Under the pieces are notes generated by a model that did not search any database, had not been told where the DNA came from, and was given only the letters and a program-made list of their open reading frames with translations. Made by a program: the position numbers and the translations under genes. 64,000 bases of DNA. Origin: Poecilobothrus nobilitatus (taxonomy: Eukaryota > Arthropoda > Insecta > Diptera > Dolichopodidae). Of the stretch, positions 40,561 through 52,448 are shown piece by piece; the stretch's first letter is position 1; every line of letters begins with the position of its first letter. The stretch spans positions 38,399,398 through 38,463,397 of the forward strand of contig OX352773.1 in NCBI GenBank assembly GCA_947095535.1, read 5' to 3'.

Positions 40561-43500
40561 CATTATACATACATATGTATATATATTATTAATGTATTAT
40601 TTATTAATAGTACATATTAATTAATATTATGTATAAAAGGTGGTTGGAGCCGCATATTCGTACACAAATGAGATGAATAAACTTTGTACATAGAATCAAG
40701 TATATAGTTTCAAGTATAGCTCTTGTTTAGGAACTTAATCGTATATTAGGTCTATTGAAATTCTATAGGTGTTATTAATTTTCTATAATTATATTATATT
40801 TTCTTTAATTTCTTATTTAATTTTATTTATTTAGTACATTCGTAAATTATTTAAATTTTGTGAATTAATATAACCTTTAGCATAAATTATACTTCTTACA
40901 ATATTATTATTAATAATTTGAAATTTTTATATTAAATGTCATATCAATAATATGATTAGATTTAATAATTTAAATTTTGTATTTTAAATATTTTAAAACT
41001 GATCTTGAAATTTAATATATACATATTTATAAATTAATATAATTTAATAATGTATAGAAAATATGTATGTAAGTTTAAAAAAAAAAAAAATTCTTTCATC
41101 TTTTTTGTGTACAAATAATAATTATTCAAAAAAAAAAAGTGACATTGTGTCAAAAAATTTAAATATTTTCTATATGTTAAAAATTAAAATATGTCGCCTA
41201 TTACTTATTATTTTTCTCTTATTCTTTGAATTTTATTATAATCTTTAATCGTTTAACAAAAACTGAATTATTTTTGAATAAAAATTTCAGTTTTCTTTTT
41301 AGTTTTTATTTAGTTTTTTTTTTTTATATTGCCGAGATCCTTCTTTTAAATTAGTACAGAAAAAAAATCTTAGAAAATACAATTTTTTTTTTTTTTTTAA
41401 TTTTTATTGTAAATAATTTTCTATTGTATTTTCAATTTCATTTAAAATTTGAAAGCAATTGAAATTGAATGAAAACAAAATAAAAAAAAAAGTAAAATAA
41501 AAAATAGTACAAGAAAAAAAAACATAATAAATAAATATACAAAAGGGCAGTTTTTTCTAATGTGATGGATAAAAGAAACTTTTTCTTAAAACATTTTCTG
41601 TTTTCCAAATAGTGAATGCAGCGCCACTGATCACATTTTAAAGATAGAGAACTTTAATATTTTTCGAAAACCGAAATTTTTTTTTTTATATTTTTTCATA
41701 TATTGAATATTTATTGAACATTTTTTTTTTACTTGTGGGAATAATTTTATTCTATACCTGTTATTGTTTGATGTATTACTGAGGAGCGAAAATAATTTGA
41801 TCTTTATGCATCCTAGCTTTATGATTTATTAGTTATTAATACCAGATAACGAAACCCGTCGATTCCTCTGAGACTTTAGAATATATTGAACTATAATATT
41901 GTAAAATTATATGAGGGGAATGTCACAAGGAAAATCCAAGCAAGGGGCCAACTTACATCTGCTAGATTTCTTATAAAATCACCATAAAGCTTATAGGTGA
42001 GTCATTTTATGTAAGTATAGCTTTGCAGTGAGGCTGTTTATCTCTTTATTATTGCTACTGAGAGAGTTGCATTTTTTTTGACAGTTTTACTTATATAAAG
42101 GGAATTAGACAGTACATATGTTTATATTAAACTCAGCTTCAGTCTCTTGAATCATTATTGTCACAATGCCTCTGATTATACTGAGTAACTCAGTATAGTA
42201 GCCATTGTACAAGTAGCCATGAGATAAGAATTATTTCTTTATTAATTCTTTTTATATTACGATATAAATTAATATTGGATAAAATCTGACAGAGGTTAAA
42301 CTCAAGAACTCACGATTGTTATATCGACGAATTAATTACTACGTCATAGGTTAAAGGGGTTAGGTGAGTTTTAGTGGATCAAAATATCACACTACCAAGG
42401 AGATTAAGGTTTTCTTTGGGGTCTTTTGAATATCTACACCTTTTAATAAACAGTTAACAACAGAGAAAAAGAAACTAGCTAGAAACGTTCCACTTTTCAA
42501 ATAAAAAGCTATTACTTTGGTTGTACATACATACATACATATGTTCTGTAAATATAAATTGTCTCTAAACAATTATAGTATTCCGATTTCTATATAAGTA
42601 AATATATAGAATATTTTCTCATCGCCTATTTAATTTTTTTTAAATAAGCCCCTAAAAAAGAAACAAAATACCTAACTTTAAGTTTTGAATAAAATTTTTG
42701 AATGAAAAGATTGAAGTTACTTTATTTAATTTCTATTTATATTTTTATTTAAAAAAAAAAAAGAAAAAATCTTGGACATTATGATAAAATAACAAAATAT
42801 AAAAAAAAACATGATATTAAAAATAATTCAATAAAACAAAATTATACATATTTCTCTGTATATAATATGTATAAATGAACATAATATACAAATGGAAAAG
42901 AAAAAGAAATGTAAACACATAATTTATAATCATTTAACAAAAAAAAAAGTGTATAAGGAGAGTTAAGATGGGGACGCGACATGATTTGATTATGATTTTT
43001 TAATATGCGTGCGAGTGCCATAAAAACGATATAATAGAAAACAAATAATGGGGAGATCACCTTATTTACTTCTTTTTTTCTTGTTTGTTTATCATGTTTA
43101 GATCGTGCATCTCATTTTTTTTCTGATTGACTTTTTTTTTTTTTATTTTGTGGTTAGAAAAATGTTAAAAACTCCAAAAAAAAAATTTTTAATATTAACG
43201 TTTTAGCTTATTCAAAAACAAAAAAAAATCATGTAAAGATCTTTAATAAACATCCCCCTTGGAAGACTTCTAATATTCCCTTAAAATTTGATTTATACTG
43301 TCGGATTTGTTTGTACTTGAATGAATATTAAAAATTGTATCGGTCTGTAAAAATGTCAGCAAATGCAAATGAACATTACTTTGAATAATAATCATGCATA
43401 TTTTTTGGGTCTTCCACAAATGTAATTTGAACAAATTTTATGATTATTTAAATTTTCTTTTTTTTTTGTTTTTGAGTTAATTATTTTAACAACAAATTTC

Positions 43501-44640
43501 TTTATGGATAGTGGATACATTATTGTAATATCGTATATCAAAAAAAAATAAGTACCTAACTAATGTTTTTACATAATGCAATTGTTGAAATATTGTTAGT
43601 AAATTTTTATGATAAAAAAAAAATAGCATAATTATGACAGTATTATTTAGGTATAGTCGAAGGTAATGACCCCAAAATTATATTGCATGCGGTGTTTTTA
43701 AATTATATCTTGATATGGGATTTTTGTCCATTTGTTTTGTTCTGGAATTTAAACAAACAGTTAACAATTTTTTCGATTAGGGGATTACCATAAAATTTAG
43801 TTTTAAATTAAAGGTGATTATATGTATGTATGTATAAACGTAGTTTAAAAAATTGTTCAGAATGAGTAGAAGATTTTAGTTGGATTACTGAAAGTGCAAA
43901 CATTTAATTTTAAGAGTTTTTATACCTTAAATTAACAATTAAATTTTTAATTACAGAAATTTTGTATGCTCTTAATTGAAAAAAAATACATTTATGCTTA
44001 TATATTATGTTTATGTATAACTATTTATAAAATAATTAAAATAATTTCAAATAATTAAATATTTACAATGAAATTTAAAAAAAGAAATGGTATAATCGTA
44101 TTTTATATTAAAAACTATAAGTTTTAATCTCAATATATTATTGCTTAATCATTAAAATCATTAGATTGTTTATTTTTAAAATAATCGATTCTAATCCAAT
44201 ATTAGTAAACAGTTAAAAAGTCCACCAATTTATGTAAGTTATATAGTAAGTAAGTATGTATATATAAGAGTTCAGATATCAAAACAAAAATATTTGTTAA
44301 AAATTATATAAAGTCATCATGAGATAAATGCATGTATGTATGTAGGTATATGTAAACATTTTAGATTAATCTTATGATAAAATTTTAATAACATTTTCAT
44401 TTATTTAAAAATTGATTGATGTGGAGTTATTCTAGGTTTTTGTACCTATTTAATTTAAAATTTATATATAAAAAAAAAACATTTTCTTTTATATGATAAA
44501 TCTAATTTTAAATATTATTTAGTGTAATTGGTAGTCTAAGCCTTAATGAGCAATATCCTAGGACAAATACAGTATACAATTTAACAAATAATTTGAGGAT
44601 GTACTCCTTTTTTTTCTCCTTTCCACTCCTATAAAAAGGA
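40561..44640. other. AT-rich stretch without a supported gene
   Basis: A moderately GC-richer patch at 41840-42380 was read in all frames without a recognisable product. A minus-strand frame at 42842-43060 contains a less AT-rich middle (MALARILKNHN, MSRPHLNSPYT), but its flanks are low-complexity and no splice structure supports it. A (CATA)n scrap lies at about 42527-42541. Confidence 0.4.
42177..42197. repeat. perfect 21-nt palindrome
   Basis: TATACTGAGT and ACTCAGTATA are perfect complements separated by a single A. The arms include the GC-containing core CTGAGT, so this is less likely to be an AT-richness artefact. It could be a dimeric binding site or a trace of an inverted element. 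Confidence 0.6.
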
Positions 44641-44845
44641 TAGGGTATCCACTAAGTTTTCACTTTACTATTTATATTTGACTATATAGGCTTCAGTTTC
44701 GGAAATCATTAGTTTCACTAAGACGATGATTACTCGGGTGTAGTTATTATATATAGGCTATATAAACTACTACTAGAGTATTAAAAAAAAAAAAAAATTT
44801 ATTAGTGGGCCATCTATTATCTTATACAAAAATAATTTTTTATTT
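44641..44845 (+). repeat. dispersed repeat, copy B
   Basis: Second copy of the element at 40405-40560 in the same orientation. It carries TATCCACTAA, GTTTCACTAAGACGATGATTA, CTCGGGTGTAG and CCATCTATTATCTTATACAA, with an A run inserted before the last block. Confidence 0.6.
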
Positions 44846-44888
44846 TATTTTGTTATATAGTGACAATCGAGAAAAATTTTTGAATCAA

Positions 44889-45147
44889 AATTAGTAAGTG
44901 CGAGAATGACAGTCACCAATCAGAACAGAGGAAAGGTTCACTGTGAACTCGTAAAAAATAGTTTTTTTTTTGGTGCATACATAAATGTGAACATAGGAAA
45001 TTACACAGCATTTCCTTTTCAGGCGTTGCTGTAAATGTTGTAAGGGGGAAATATTCTTACGACGTGTGTGGAATTTGAACCCATACTTCCTCATTGTTTA
45101 CACCGTATTTTATACGCTCTTACCCACTAGGCCACCGAGGCCCCAAC
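44889..45147 (-). mobile_element. tRNA-derived SINE
   Basis: The minus-strand 5' end begins GGCCTCGGTGGCCTAGTGGG. It contains a Pol III A box (GTGGCCTAGTGG, 45135-45124) and a B box (GGGTTCAAATTCC, 45082-45070) about 40 nt apart, as in a tRNA. The expected anticodon and acceptor stems do not close, so it is not a functional tRNA. A non-tRNA body of about 180 nt follows, with an internal A run. The 3' limit is uncertain and no target duplication was established. Confidence 0.7.
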
Positions 45148-48100
45148 AGATAGTATACTAAAAACTATATATAGTAAATATTCTTAAATTATCATTTTCT
45201 TTTGACAGTATTACAATACAAATTCCCCCTACATAGAAAGGGCTGTATTGACTTCATTTACACATTTTATACAGTTATTTACATATATATATGTTTATTA
45301 TTATTAAAGAGAGGCGATACTCTCTGACAACTCCTTTTAAATTATTAAAATAATTTCTTTAAAGTTTCAATGTCAGCTAAATTTAAAGAAAAAACTTTTT
45401 TTTTTTGAAAAACTGAAGTGTTACAAAACAAAAAAAAAAAAACAGAAGCATTTTTTTAGAAATCATTCAGAAGAAATAACTCTTTTTTATTTAATTTTGA
45501 CGCCATATCTTCAAAAAACAAAAAAAAATATTTTGATCGAAAATTTTAATTTTTAAATGTAATTTATTTTATAATAAAAAAAAAATAAAAACAAACCCTA
45601 GCGGTTATCTTCAAAGATGAGGAAATTTATACACAAATATACAAAAAGAAAAGTACTTGAAGTGTCCAGTAAAATTTTTCTAGAAGCCTGAATTAGGATG
45701 TTATGTTACTTAATTGGAATTTAACAAAAAAAAAAAAAAACGAAACAAAATAATTGAAAATAAAAAAAAAAACAATATAACAATTTTATAAGATCTAAAA
45801 AATTGTTATATTTTATTTTTATTAAGTTAATGCGATAAGTTATTAAATAAATACCATACCATTAAATGAATGATACACCAAGTGTTCTTACTTGTGTGTA
45901 AATGGATTTAACATCTTAATTAAAAAAAAAAATACTTATGCTTAACAACATCAGATTTTATTGTTAGTTTTCTCTTCATTTCTTTAACAACAAAAATCTT
46001 ACAAAAAAAAAAAATCAAATCCTATGTTTTTCACCTGTTGCATTAAATAAATTAAAGTTTATTTCCTTGATAAAAAAAAACAATCTGAAATTGAAGTTTG
46101 TAATCTTACAAGTATTTACAACTGTGTCATTGCCTATTATACTTGTATAGGTTGGGTTTGGTATAGGATTTGAAATACAAATGACAAGAATAATGATAAT
46201 ATTATATGTACTGTGTAGATCTTTGGTGTTTAGGTCTTAGATCTTATGACTTGATTTAATTAATAAATTTTTTTGCTTCTAAATTTTTTTTTTTTTTTTG
46301 CGTCAACGGATGTAAGTTGGACTAAAGATTTTAATAAATACAAAAAAAAAAAGAATAAAAAAATTTCTCTTGTTTTTAATTACCTTCAGTATTTTTAAAA
46401 GTTTTAATGAGTTCGCGTGTTTTTTCTTTAAACATTATACAATTTTTTATTTTTGTTTATATTATAAATAAATAAAAGAATTAAAAAAGAAAAAAAAACA
46501 AATAATAAAATTATAAATGATAATATCAGTTTATTACCAATAATAGTTTGTAGAATTTGTGCGATGATAGTTGAAAATTTAAAAAAAAACGGAAAAACTA
46601 AAAACGCTCTATAGCTTTAATGGTGCGTATAGAACTTCAAACTATTAAACACCAATATTTCTTTTAAATCATAAAATAAAGTTAAAGTATCAATTTAAAA
46701 AGATTTTTTAAACTTTTATTGTATATACATTTTTAGTTAAATGTGAAAAAGCTTACGCTTGTAAAAATAAACTGAATTCTAAACGGAGAACCGGCCGAAA
46801 ACGGAAAATTTATTTCTAATGATAGTTGATAATACTAGTCACTACGACTGGCATTTGTATTCTAGCTAAATAAATTTAATAAAACGTAATAGACAGCCGA
46901 CACAGGAATGTGTGAAGGTGGTCGAAAGAAGGCAGAGATGGTATTACACTGTCAGAGGGTTACAGAGGGTTAATGAGAATATCTCTTTGTAATAAGGGCG
47001 CTATCGTTTGATTATTTAAAGGCATTGACTGACTCGCTAAGCTGCATTGCTACAATACGAATGTCTCATGAATTGAAGATACAAAACAGGTTGTAGAGCC
47101 TAGATGGAAGGAGAGTTGTTTATCCTCCTCTACCAAACAATTATCAAATCGTATTTTATTTATATGCCATAAAATGTTTGTTAGTATAATTATTTTTTTA
47201 CTAATGTATCTTAGAGTTGCTTAACTAATTAAGCTAATTTTTTTTTACTCATATTTTTTAAGTATATCTTAATTAAGAATACAAATTAGAAATGCAAAAA
47301 ATTATTTTTAAATCTTCTTCTATAAATTACGTTCATAAGTAATTTTTGTTTTAGTTGATTATTATTGAAAAATTTTAGATACATACATTTTTTATTATAA
47401 TAAATATAATATGAAAGCTTAATAATAATAATAATATTATAATATTTGCATTGTTAAGTAACCTGTTTTAGGTACTCATGTTACATATTTTTTATTTAAA
47501 TTATTAACATATAAAATTAGTATTTTAAAAATTGCACTTAACTCATTATATTATATTATAATTTATAGTAATATTTTTTAAATTAATTTAAAGCTTAAAA
47601 TTCTAATAATAGGTACATATATACATAATACATAATTAAAACTTAATTGAATGGATATCTTAATTTTGATTAATTAAATGTTCTAAATCCCATTTCCAGG
47701 AAGGAAGGAAAATTGTTTATACTTTGTCCGCAATATGTAATATTTTCAAACAAAAATAAAATAATTTATGCATTATATTTTTTCCAATCAACTTTATAAA
47801 TTTTTTTTTTTTTATTTTATTTATAATCATATTATTTTGCTTTAATTGTATTTTTAAATTTTCCTTAAAATTTTAATCTGGTTTAATTTTTATATTTATT
47901 GTATACTACTTATTATTTCATATTAATAAATTTTTATTTTCTAAAACATATACATACATAGGATATACATTACTACATACTACATTTACATAGTGCATGC
48001 ATATTTTTTATTCAGCAGAAATATTTAAGTCTTTTATTCTAAAATCGTTTGCGCTTTAACTACTTTCAAAATAATTTCAAAAATATGTATGTATAATGAA

Positions 48101-48231
48101 GTCGTTAGTCGACAACGACAAGTCGTACGTTAAGGTTAATTTATGAAATGATCAACTGATCAGCCGGCTGAAAAATAAAAATCTGTTTGAGCTGTCAAAT
48201 AAAACTAACGTTCAGTTTAATTTCAGTAAAT
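45148..48231. other. AT-rich stretch upstream of the Ig-domain gene
   Basis: No exon is supported. The segment 46780-47160 is distinctly GC-richer (for example CCGACACAGGAATGTG, GTCAGAGGGTTACAGAGGG) and was read in all frames without a recognisable protein. It could be a transposon remnant or a conserved enhancer. The remainder is A/T-rich with poly-A runs. Confidence 0.45.
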
Positions 48232-48266
48232 TCAGTTGAGTTTAAACTTGTGAAGTACGTAGACGT
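48232..48266 (+). promoter_or_regulatory. Inr + DPE core promoter of the Ig-domain gene
   Basis: TCAGTT, matching the insect initiator TCAKTY, places +1 at 48234. AGACGT at 48261-48266 lies at exactly +28 to +33 and matches the DPE consensus RGWYVT. Function depends strictly on this spacing in Drosophila. No TATA box lies at -30, as is usual for DPE promoters. Two further TCAGT motifs lie just upstream (48212-48216 and 48223-48227), so initiation may be clustered. The 5' UTR to the ATG at 48871 would be about 637 nt if unspliced. Confidence 0.6.
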
Positions 48267-48870
48267 TTTATAACGGGCAAAAATATAATTCGAGTGAAAT
48301 TTTATTTCTTTTTCTGTTTTTTTTTATTTTATTTTCAAAAAAAAAGTGTATTTAAATACATGACATGTTGTTTTTTTTTTTTTAGCTTTTAATTAATTAA
48401 ATTAGTATTTAAAAATAAAAGAAAAAACAAAAAAAGTGTTTAAAAAGAGATAAAATAAAAACAAAAAAGAAAAGATTATTATTCTAAGAGAATAAATTGT
48501 ATTCTTGACCTATGAATTTTTATTATTACTTAATTTAATTTCACTTAAACCAAGGAAATATTAAATACAATTATAGATAAAATAATGTAAAACATTATTG
48601 TTTTGTTTTTTTTTTTATGGTTTTATTATAAATTTTTTAACGTTTGGTAGCCCTAATGTAGATTTATTGGGATTATTTATTTGAATATTTTATAAAAAAA
48701 ATATATATACATATGTACCTACATAAATATAATTTATTTTTTATAAAGGTTGACTTAAAGTAAAAATTAATATAAAATATTTTTAATAATAATTATTTTA
48801 TTAAATCAATAATTATTGTTTTAAAAATTTTTAAAAATTTGTTAACAAAAAAAAACAAAAAAAAAGCAAA

Positions 48871-49069
48871 ATGTCAAAACTAAAAAATGATAATAAATTC
48901 TTTATAATAACTATTAAATATTTATTAACAATATTTTTAATTAAATTGAATTCAGTTGTAGCTGATGTTAATTATAATCATAATGTAAATAATACGATAT
49001 TTGAAAGTGTACCAACTACTGTTAAAACATATGAAAATGATACCGTTATGTTACCATGTACCGTTAATT
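48871..49069 (+). CDS. first coding exon of a secreted/membrane immunoglobulin-superfamily protein (Wrapper-like)
   Basis: Seen: ATG, a basic N-region (MSKLKNDNK), a hydrophobic core (FFIITIKYLLTIFLIKL) and then ADVNYN, together a typical signal peptide. FESVPTTVKTYENDTVMLPC follows, which is the A'-B strand region of an Ig domain including the first disulfide Cys. The exon ends in phase 1 before a perfect GTAAGT donor at 49070, after 66 codons plus one base. Known: Ig domains of insect neuronal and glial surface proteins often have an intron just after this Cys. From memory, the VPTTVKTYENDTV.LPC motif recalls the fly glial protein Wrapper. That assignment is tentative, and Klingon/Lachesin-like proteins are alternatives. 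The remaining exons were not found and probably lie beyond a long intron. The promoter is at 48234. Confidence 0.75.
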
Positions 49070-50355
49070 GTAAGTTTTAATACATAAAAGTTTAAAAATT
49101 AAATTATGATATCATAAACATACATACATATATAAATGTGTACAATATTTAAATTTATAGAAATTAACTTATTTAATTTAAAGTAAAAATAAAAAAAAAT
49201 AATTAAAATTTTTTTGAAGACATGTGATTTATTCTAATTATTATTAAATTAGAATTAATGCCGAGTATATATAATATAATCTGTGGTTTTAATTAAAATA
49301 ATTAAAGCATCAAAGTTTAGTGATTCAATTAAAAATTTACTTCATTTATCTTTTTTTAATAATTTTTCCATTAGAAAAAATGTTTGCATAATTTTTTTTT
49401 TTTGTTTTCGCTATTAATTTACAAAAGAAAATGTAATTTTTTGTTCTAAGTAAATAGGAAAGACTGTGTTTTAATATTAGTTAATAAAAGTAAAATTTAA
49501 ATCGTATTTTTTTTTTATATATTGTATTTTGTTGTATAAATTTATTTGATCAAATAATTTTAGTCAACTCTATTTGAGTTATATGGGATTGGATTGGTTT
49601 TACAATAGTGGGTTTAAGTAAGATGAGATAATTATGGTTCAAAAAAAAAAAAAATCTTATTTAAGATACAGAATATTTGCAGTATAGTAATTGGTGACAT
49701 TACTACAAGAAATGTAAGATGGGAAGAGATCAGCGAATTAAGTACACCGAGTAATTCTTTTAAAAAAGGATATTTTTCTTGAAAATTGCAAAATTTATTT
49801 ATTATTTTCATTATTATTTTCAAAATTTTTATCAACAGTCTTCTTTCCTCATAGCATTTTTTTCCTTTTAGCATTTTTTGCCAAATATTTTAACCTTTAA
49901 TACTTCTGACTTCGTACACCTATAATAGGACACGCTTTAATACGTTTTATTCTAAATACGTAACTTTTTTTCTTTTTTTAAGTAAATATATATATAACTT
50001 TTATTATTATTATTTTTTTTATTTTACACTAATTTTGTAGTTTTGACAAGACGTAGATTGACAGTAAGATTGAAAAATTTTTTTTTTAAGTCTTTTTAAA
50101 TTATTACTTCAATATATAGTTATATTTCACACCCTTCTGGATAATAACAATAGATACTTTAAAAAAATGTATTATAACTGTTTAATAGGCATTACTTGTC
50201 TCTTATGTTAAATTTTACTTTATAAGTTTGGTTTTTGTACTAAAAATTTTAAGTCGCATAAATATCCAAAAATCGTAAAGCATGAAAATACATATAAATC
50301 AACATTGCGTTAATTTCGTTCATTAACCTATAAAACCAGCCAGACCAAATTTTAT
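49070..50355 (+). other. start of the first coding intron of the Ig-domain gene
   Basis: Starts with GTAAGT. AT-rich, with no exon recognised. If the gene continues to the right, the foldback-like element and the minus-strand CBM14 genes lie inside its intron. This is inference from the lack of a second exon. Confidence 0.45.
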
Positions 50356-51473
50356 GGGAACGTCTGACAATCCCAAATCACAAAATCCCAAAGAAACAAA
50401 ATCCCAAAATTTCAAAATCCCAAAGTTACAAAATCCAAAATCACATAATCCCAAATTTCAAAATTCCAAAATTACAAAATCCTAAAATTAGAAATTTTCA
50501 ACGTTTGTTTTTAAAATTGATTTTCTTCATATACAACCGTCAAAATTTTTAAAAAATTTACTATTTTTCATAAAGAAATGTCAAAATTTCATATTTTTGT
50601 ATGACAACTTGAATGCAATGGCATATTTTAGTGTTGATTTTAGAGTTGGATTCAAAATCAGGATTTCAATAATTTTATTACCGGGGGTTTGAAAGCTGCA
50701 GCTGCCATTCTTTCTAAATTTATTATATTCAATTATATTTCAATTTAATGGGCAAAATTTAATTTTTTATGAAATTGATACACATATGGGCATACTCTAA
50801 GTATTGATTTTAAAGTAGGATTCAAAATCATGGTTGCCCACTTTTACGGAGTATTTATAAACTCGTATATGCAAGATTCTGAATTAGAAAGGATTTTAGA
50901 GTTGGTTTTAAAATCAAAAAGTTGCCGCTTTTTCCATTGGATTTATATATTACTGTATGCCAAATATATAATGTTTCTATATAGGCATTTTAGAGTTGGT
51001 TAAAAAATCAGGGTTGCGTCCTTTTCCGGAGTTTATATATATGTATTTGTGCATACACATTGAATTAAGATGGTTTTTATTGTTGGTTACAAAATCAGGG
51101 TAGACCCCTTTTCCGGAGTATTTATATATATCAAGATATTTACATCATATTGTCTATTATTTTGATTGTACATGTTTGGATTTTGAAAGTTCGGATTATG
51201 AAATTTTGGATTTTGAAATTTGGATTTTCTAGCAAAACCCATGAGGTTAAGTCTTTCCACCTTTGATAGAACTGCCACAGATAAAAAGTGAAGAAAGATA
51301 TTATTTTGACCGTGTTTAACAGTGAGCCCTCCTGCTTTTTTTTGGAATTTTGTACCCAACCCGAATAAGATTTCGCAATTTGGGATTTTGTGATTTGGGA
51401 TTTTGTAATAAGTTGAACATTTTTTTGGATTTTGTAATTTGGGATTTTGTAATTTGGATTTCATACCCAACCC
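50356..51473. mobile_element. foldback-like non-autonomous DNA element, copy 1 (1118 bp)
   Basis: The left end GGGAACGTCTGACA leads into a degenerate array of about 13-bp AAATCCCAAA-type units (50370-50490). The right end, read in reverse complement as GGGTTGGGTATGAAA, leads into the same units in opposite orientation (51172-51460). Between them lie about five degenerate units of roughly 100-115 bp built on TTTTAGAGTTGG, AAAATCAGGGTTGC and CTTTTCCGGAGTATTTATA. The flanks AATTTTAT (50348-50355) and AATTTCAT (51474-51481) look like an 8-bp target duplication with one mismatch. There is no transposase. The 127-codon minus-strand frame at 51087-51470 is only the translated array. A second copy lies at 58723-59180. 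Confidence 0.75.
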
Positions 51474-51625
51474 AATTTCATATGTATGTATATATACTTA
51501 CATACATATAATAAAGGTTTGTGAAAAATTATGCGCTACGTACGAAGTAAAATTACATCACATAACAAAAAAAGAATACACTAAAAACATTTAAAAAATA
51601 AAAACTCTGTTAAAAATTTTATTTT

Positions 51626-51631
51626 TTTATT
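51626..51631 (-). promoter_or_regulatory. candidate polyadenylation signal of the three-domain CBM14 gene
   Basis: AATAAA on the minus strand 30 nt past the stop codon. Plausible by position, but the hexamer is common in this DNA. Confidence 0.4.
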
Positions 51632-51660
51632 AAAAATCAAAAAAAAAAATAAAAATTAAA

Positions 51661-52416
51661 TTAACTCGAAGAACACATTTTTAAGTTCATATCAAAATGA
51701 GCATTCAATGGACATGCAAAAATTTTCCAATGGTTTTTAATACAAATATAATATTTTGATGGAAATTCTGAATCTATTTTATATGAACCTGCTTTACAAC
51801 CTGATGAATTTGCTTTTTTAGTTGTAATAACAGTTGTAATTTTACAAATATTATTATCAACTTCACAATTTTCATTTTTTTTATTATAATATTCACCAGT
51901 AGGACAATTTTCATTTATCCATTTTCCATTAATACATTTCCAATATTTTGTACAATCTAATCCGTTCAACATTTTATAATTTTCAATGCATTCGGCAGTT
52001 GTTGTTCGTATAGTTGTTGTTGTTGTTGTTGTCGTTGTAGTTACTGGTGGTGGTGTCCATTTAATTTTAAGACGTGTCGGAACTGGTTTAGTTGTTGCTA
52101 TTGATGCTTTTGTATGTTGATTACAAACATTTTTATCTGCAATACAATAACCAGAAGGACTAAAATAATTGTTAGATGAACATGATTTTAGAGCCCAATG
52201 TGAATTTATACAACTATAGTATTGTTGACAATCATTTTCATGAGGTTTTGTAAATCCATGCATACAACTTTCAGCATTTAATATTTGAATGTAAAATGTT
52301 GAAATTATTGTTGTTATAGCTAAGATAATTTTTAAAGCTAATAAAAATATTAAAAACAAAATTTTAGTACAGTTTTAGAGTAAAAAAATAGCAAAAATTT
52401 TTTTTATACCTTTCAT
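51661..52416 (-). CDS. secreted chitin-binding protein with three CBM14 (peritrophin-A) domains, complete
   Basis: CDS joins 52416-52410 and 52337-51661 (minus), giving 227 aa. The first exon contributes only ATGAAAG before GTATAA. The 72-nt intron ends TTTTTATTAG. Residues 1-25 are a signal peptide (MKALKIILAITTIIS..ILNAE). Domain 1 has Cys27, 39, 45, 55, 67 and 74. A Pro/Thr linker with a 10-Thr run (residues 102-111), probably O-glycosylated, follows. Domain 2 has Cys119, 131, 137, 147, 160 and 167. Domain 3 has only Cys183, 201, 211 and 224, lacking the second and sixth Cys, and the chain ends three residues after Cys224. Known: such proteins bind chitin in the peritrophic matrix or cuticle. 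The promoter shows GATA sites, a TATA box and an Inr. A related short gene lies about 5.9 kb upstream on the same strand. Confidence 0.9.
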
Positions 52417-52448
52417 TTTGAGACTTTTGAGAGGAATTTTAAGATGAC

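Noticed and set aside
42842..43060. 72-codon minus-strand frame with a less AT-rich middle
   Set aside because: Only about 25 codons look protein-like, and the rest is low-complexity. No family recognised.
45060..45147. tRNA gene on the minus strand
   Set aside because: A and B boxes are present, but the acceptor and anticodon stems do not pair, and a SINE body follows.
51087..51470. 127-codon minus-strand frame with NPKLQNPK-type repeats
   Set aside because: It is the translation of the AAATCCCAAA-type array inside the foldback-like element, not a protein gene.
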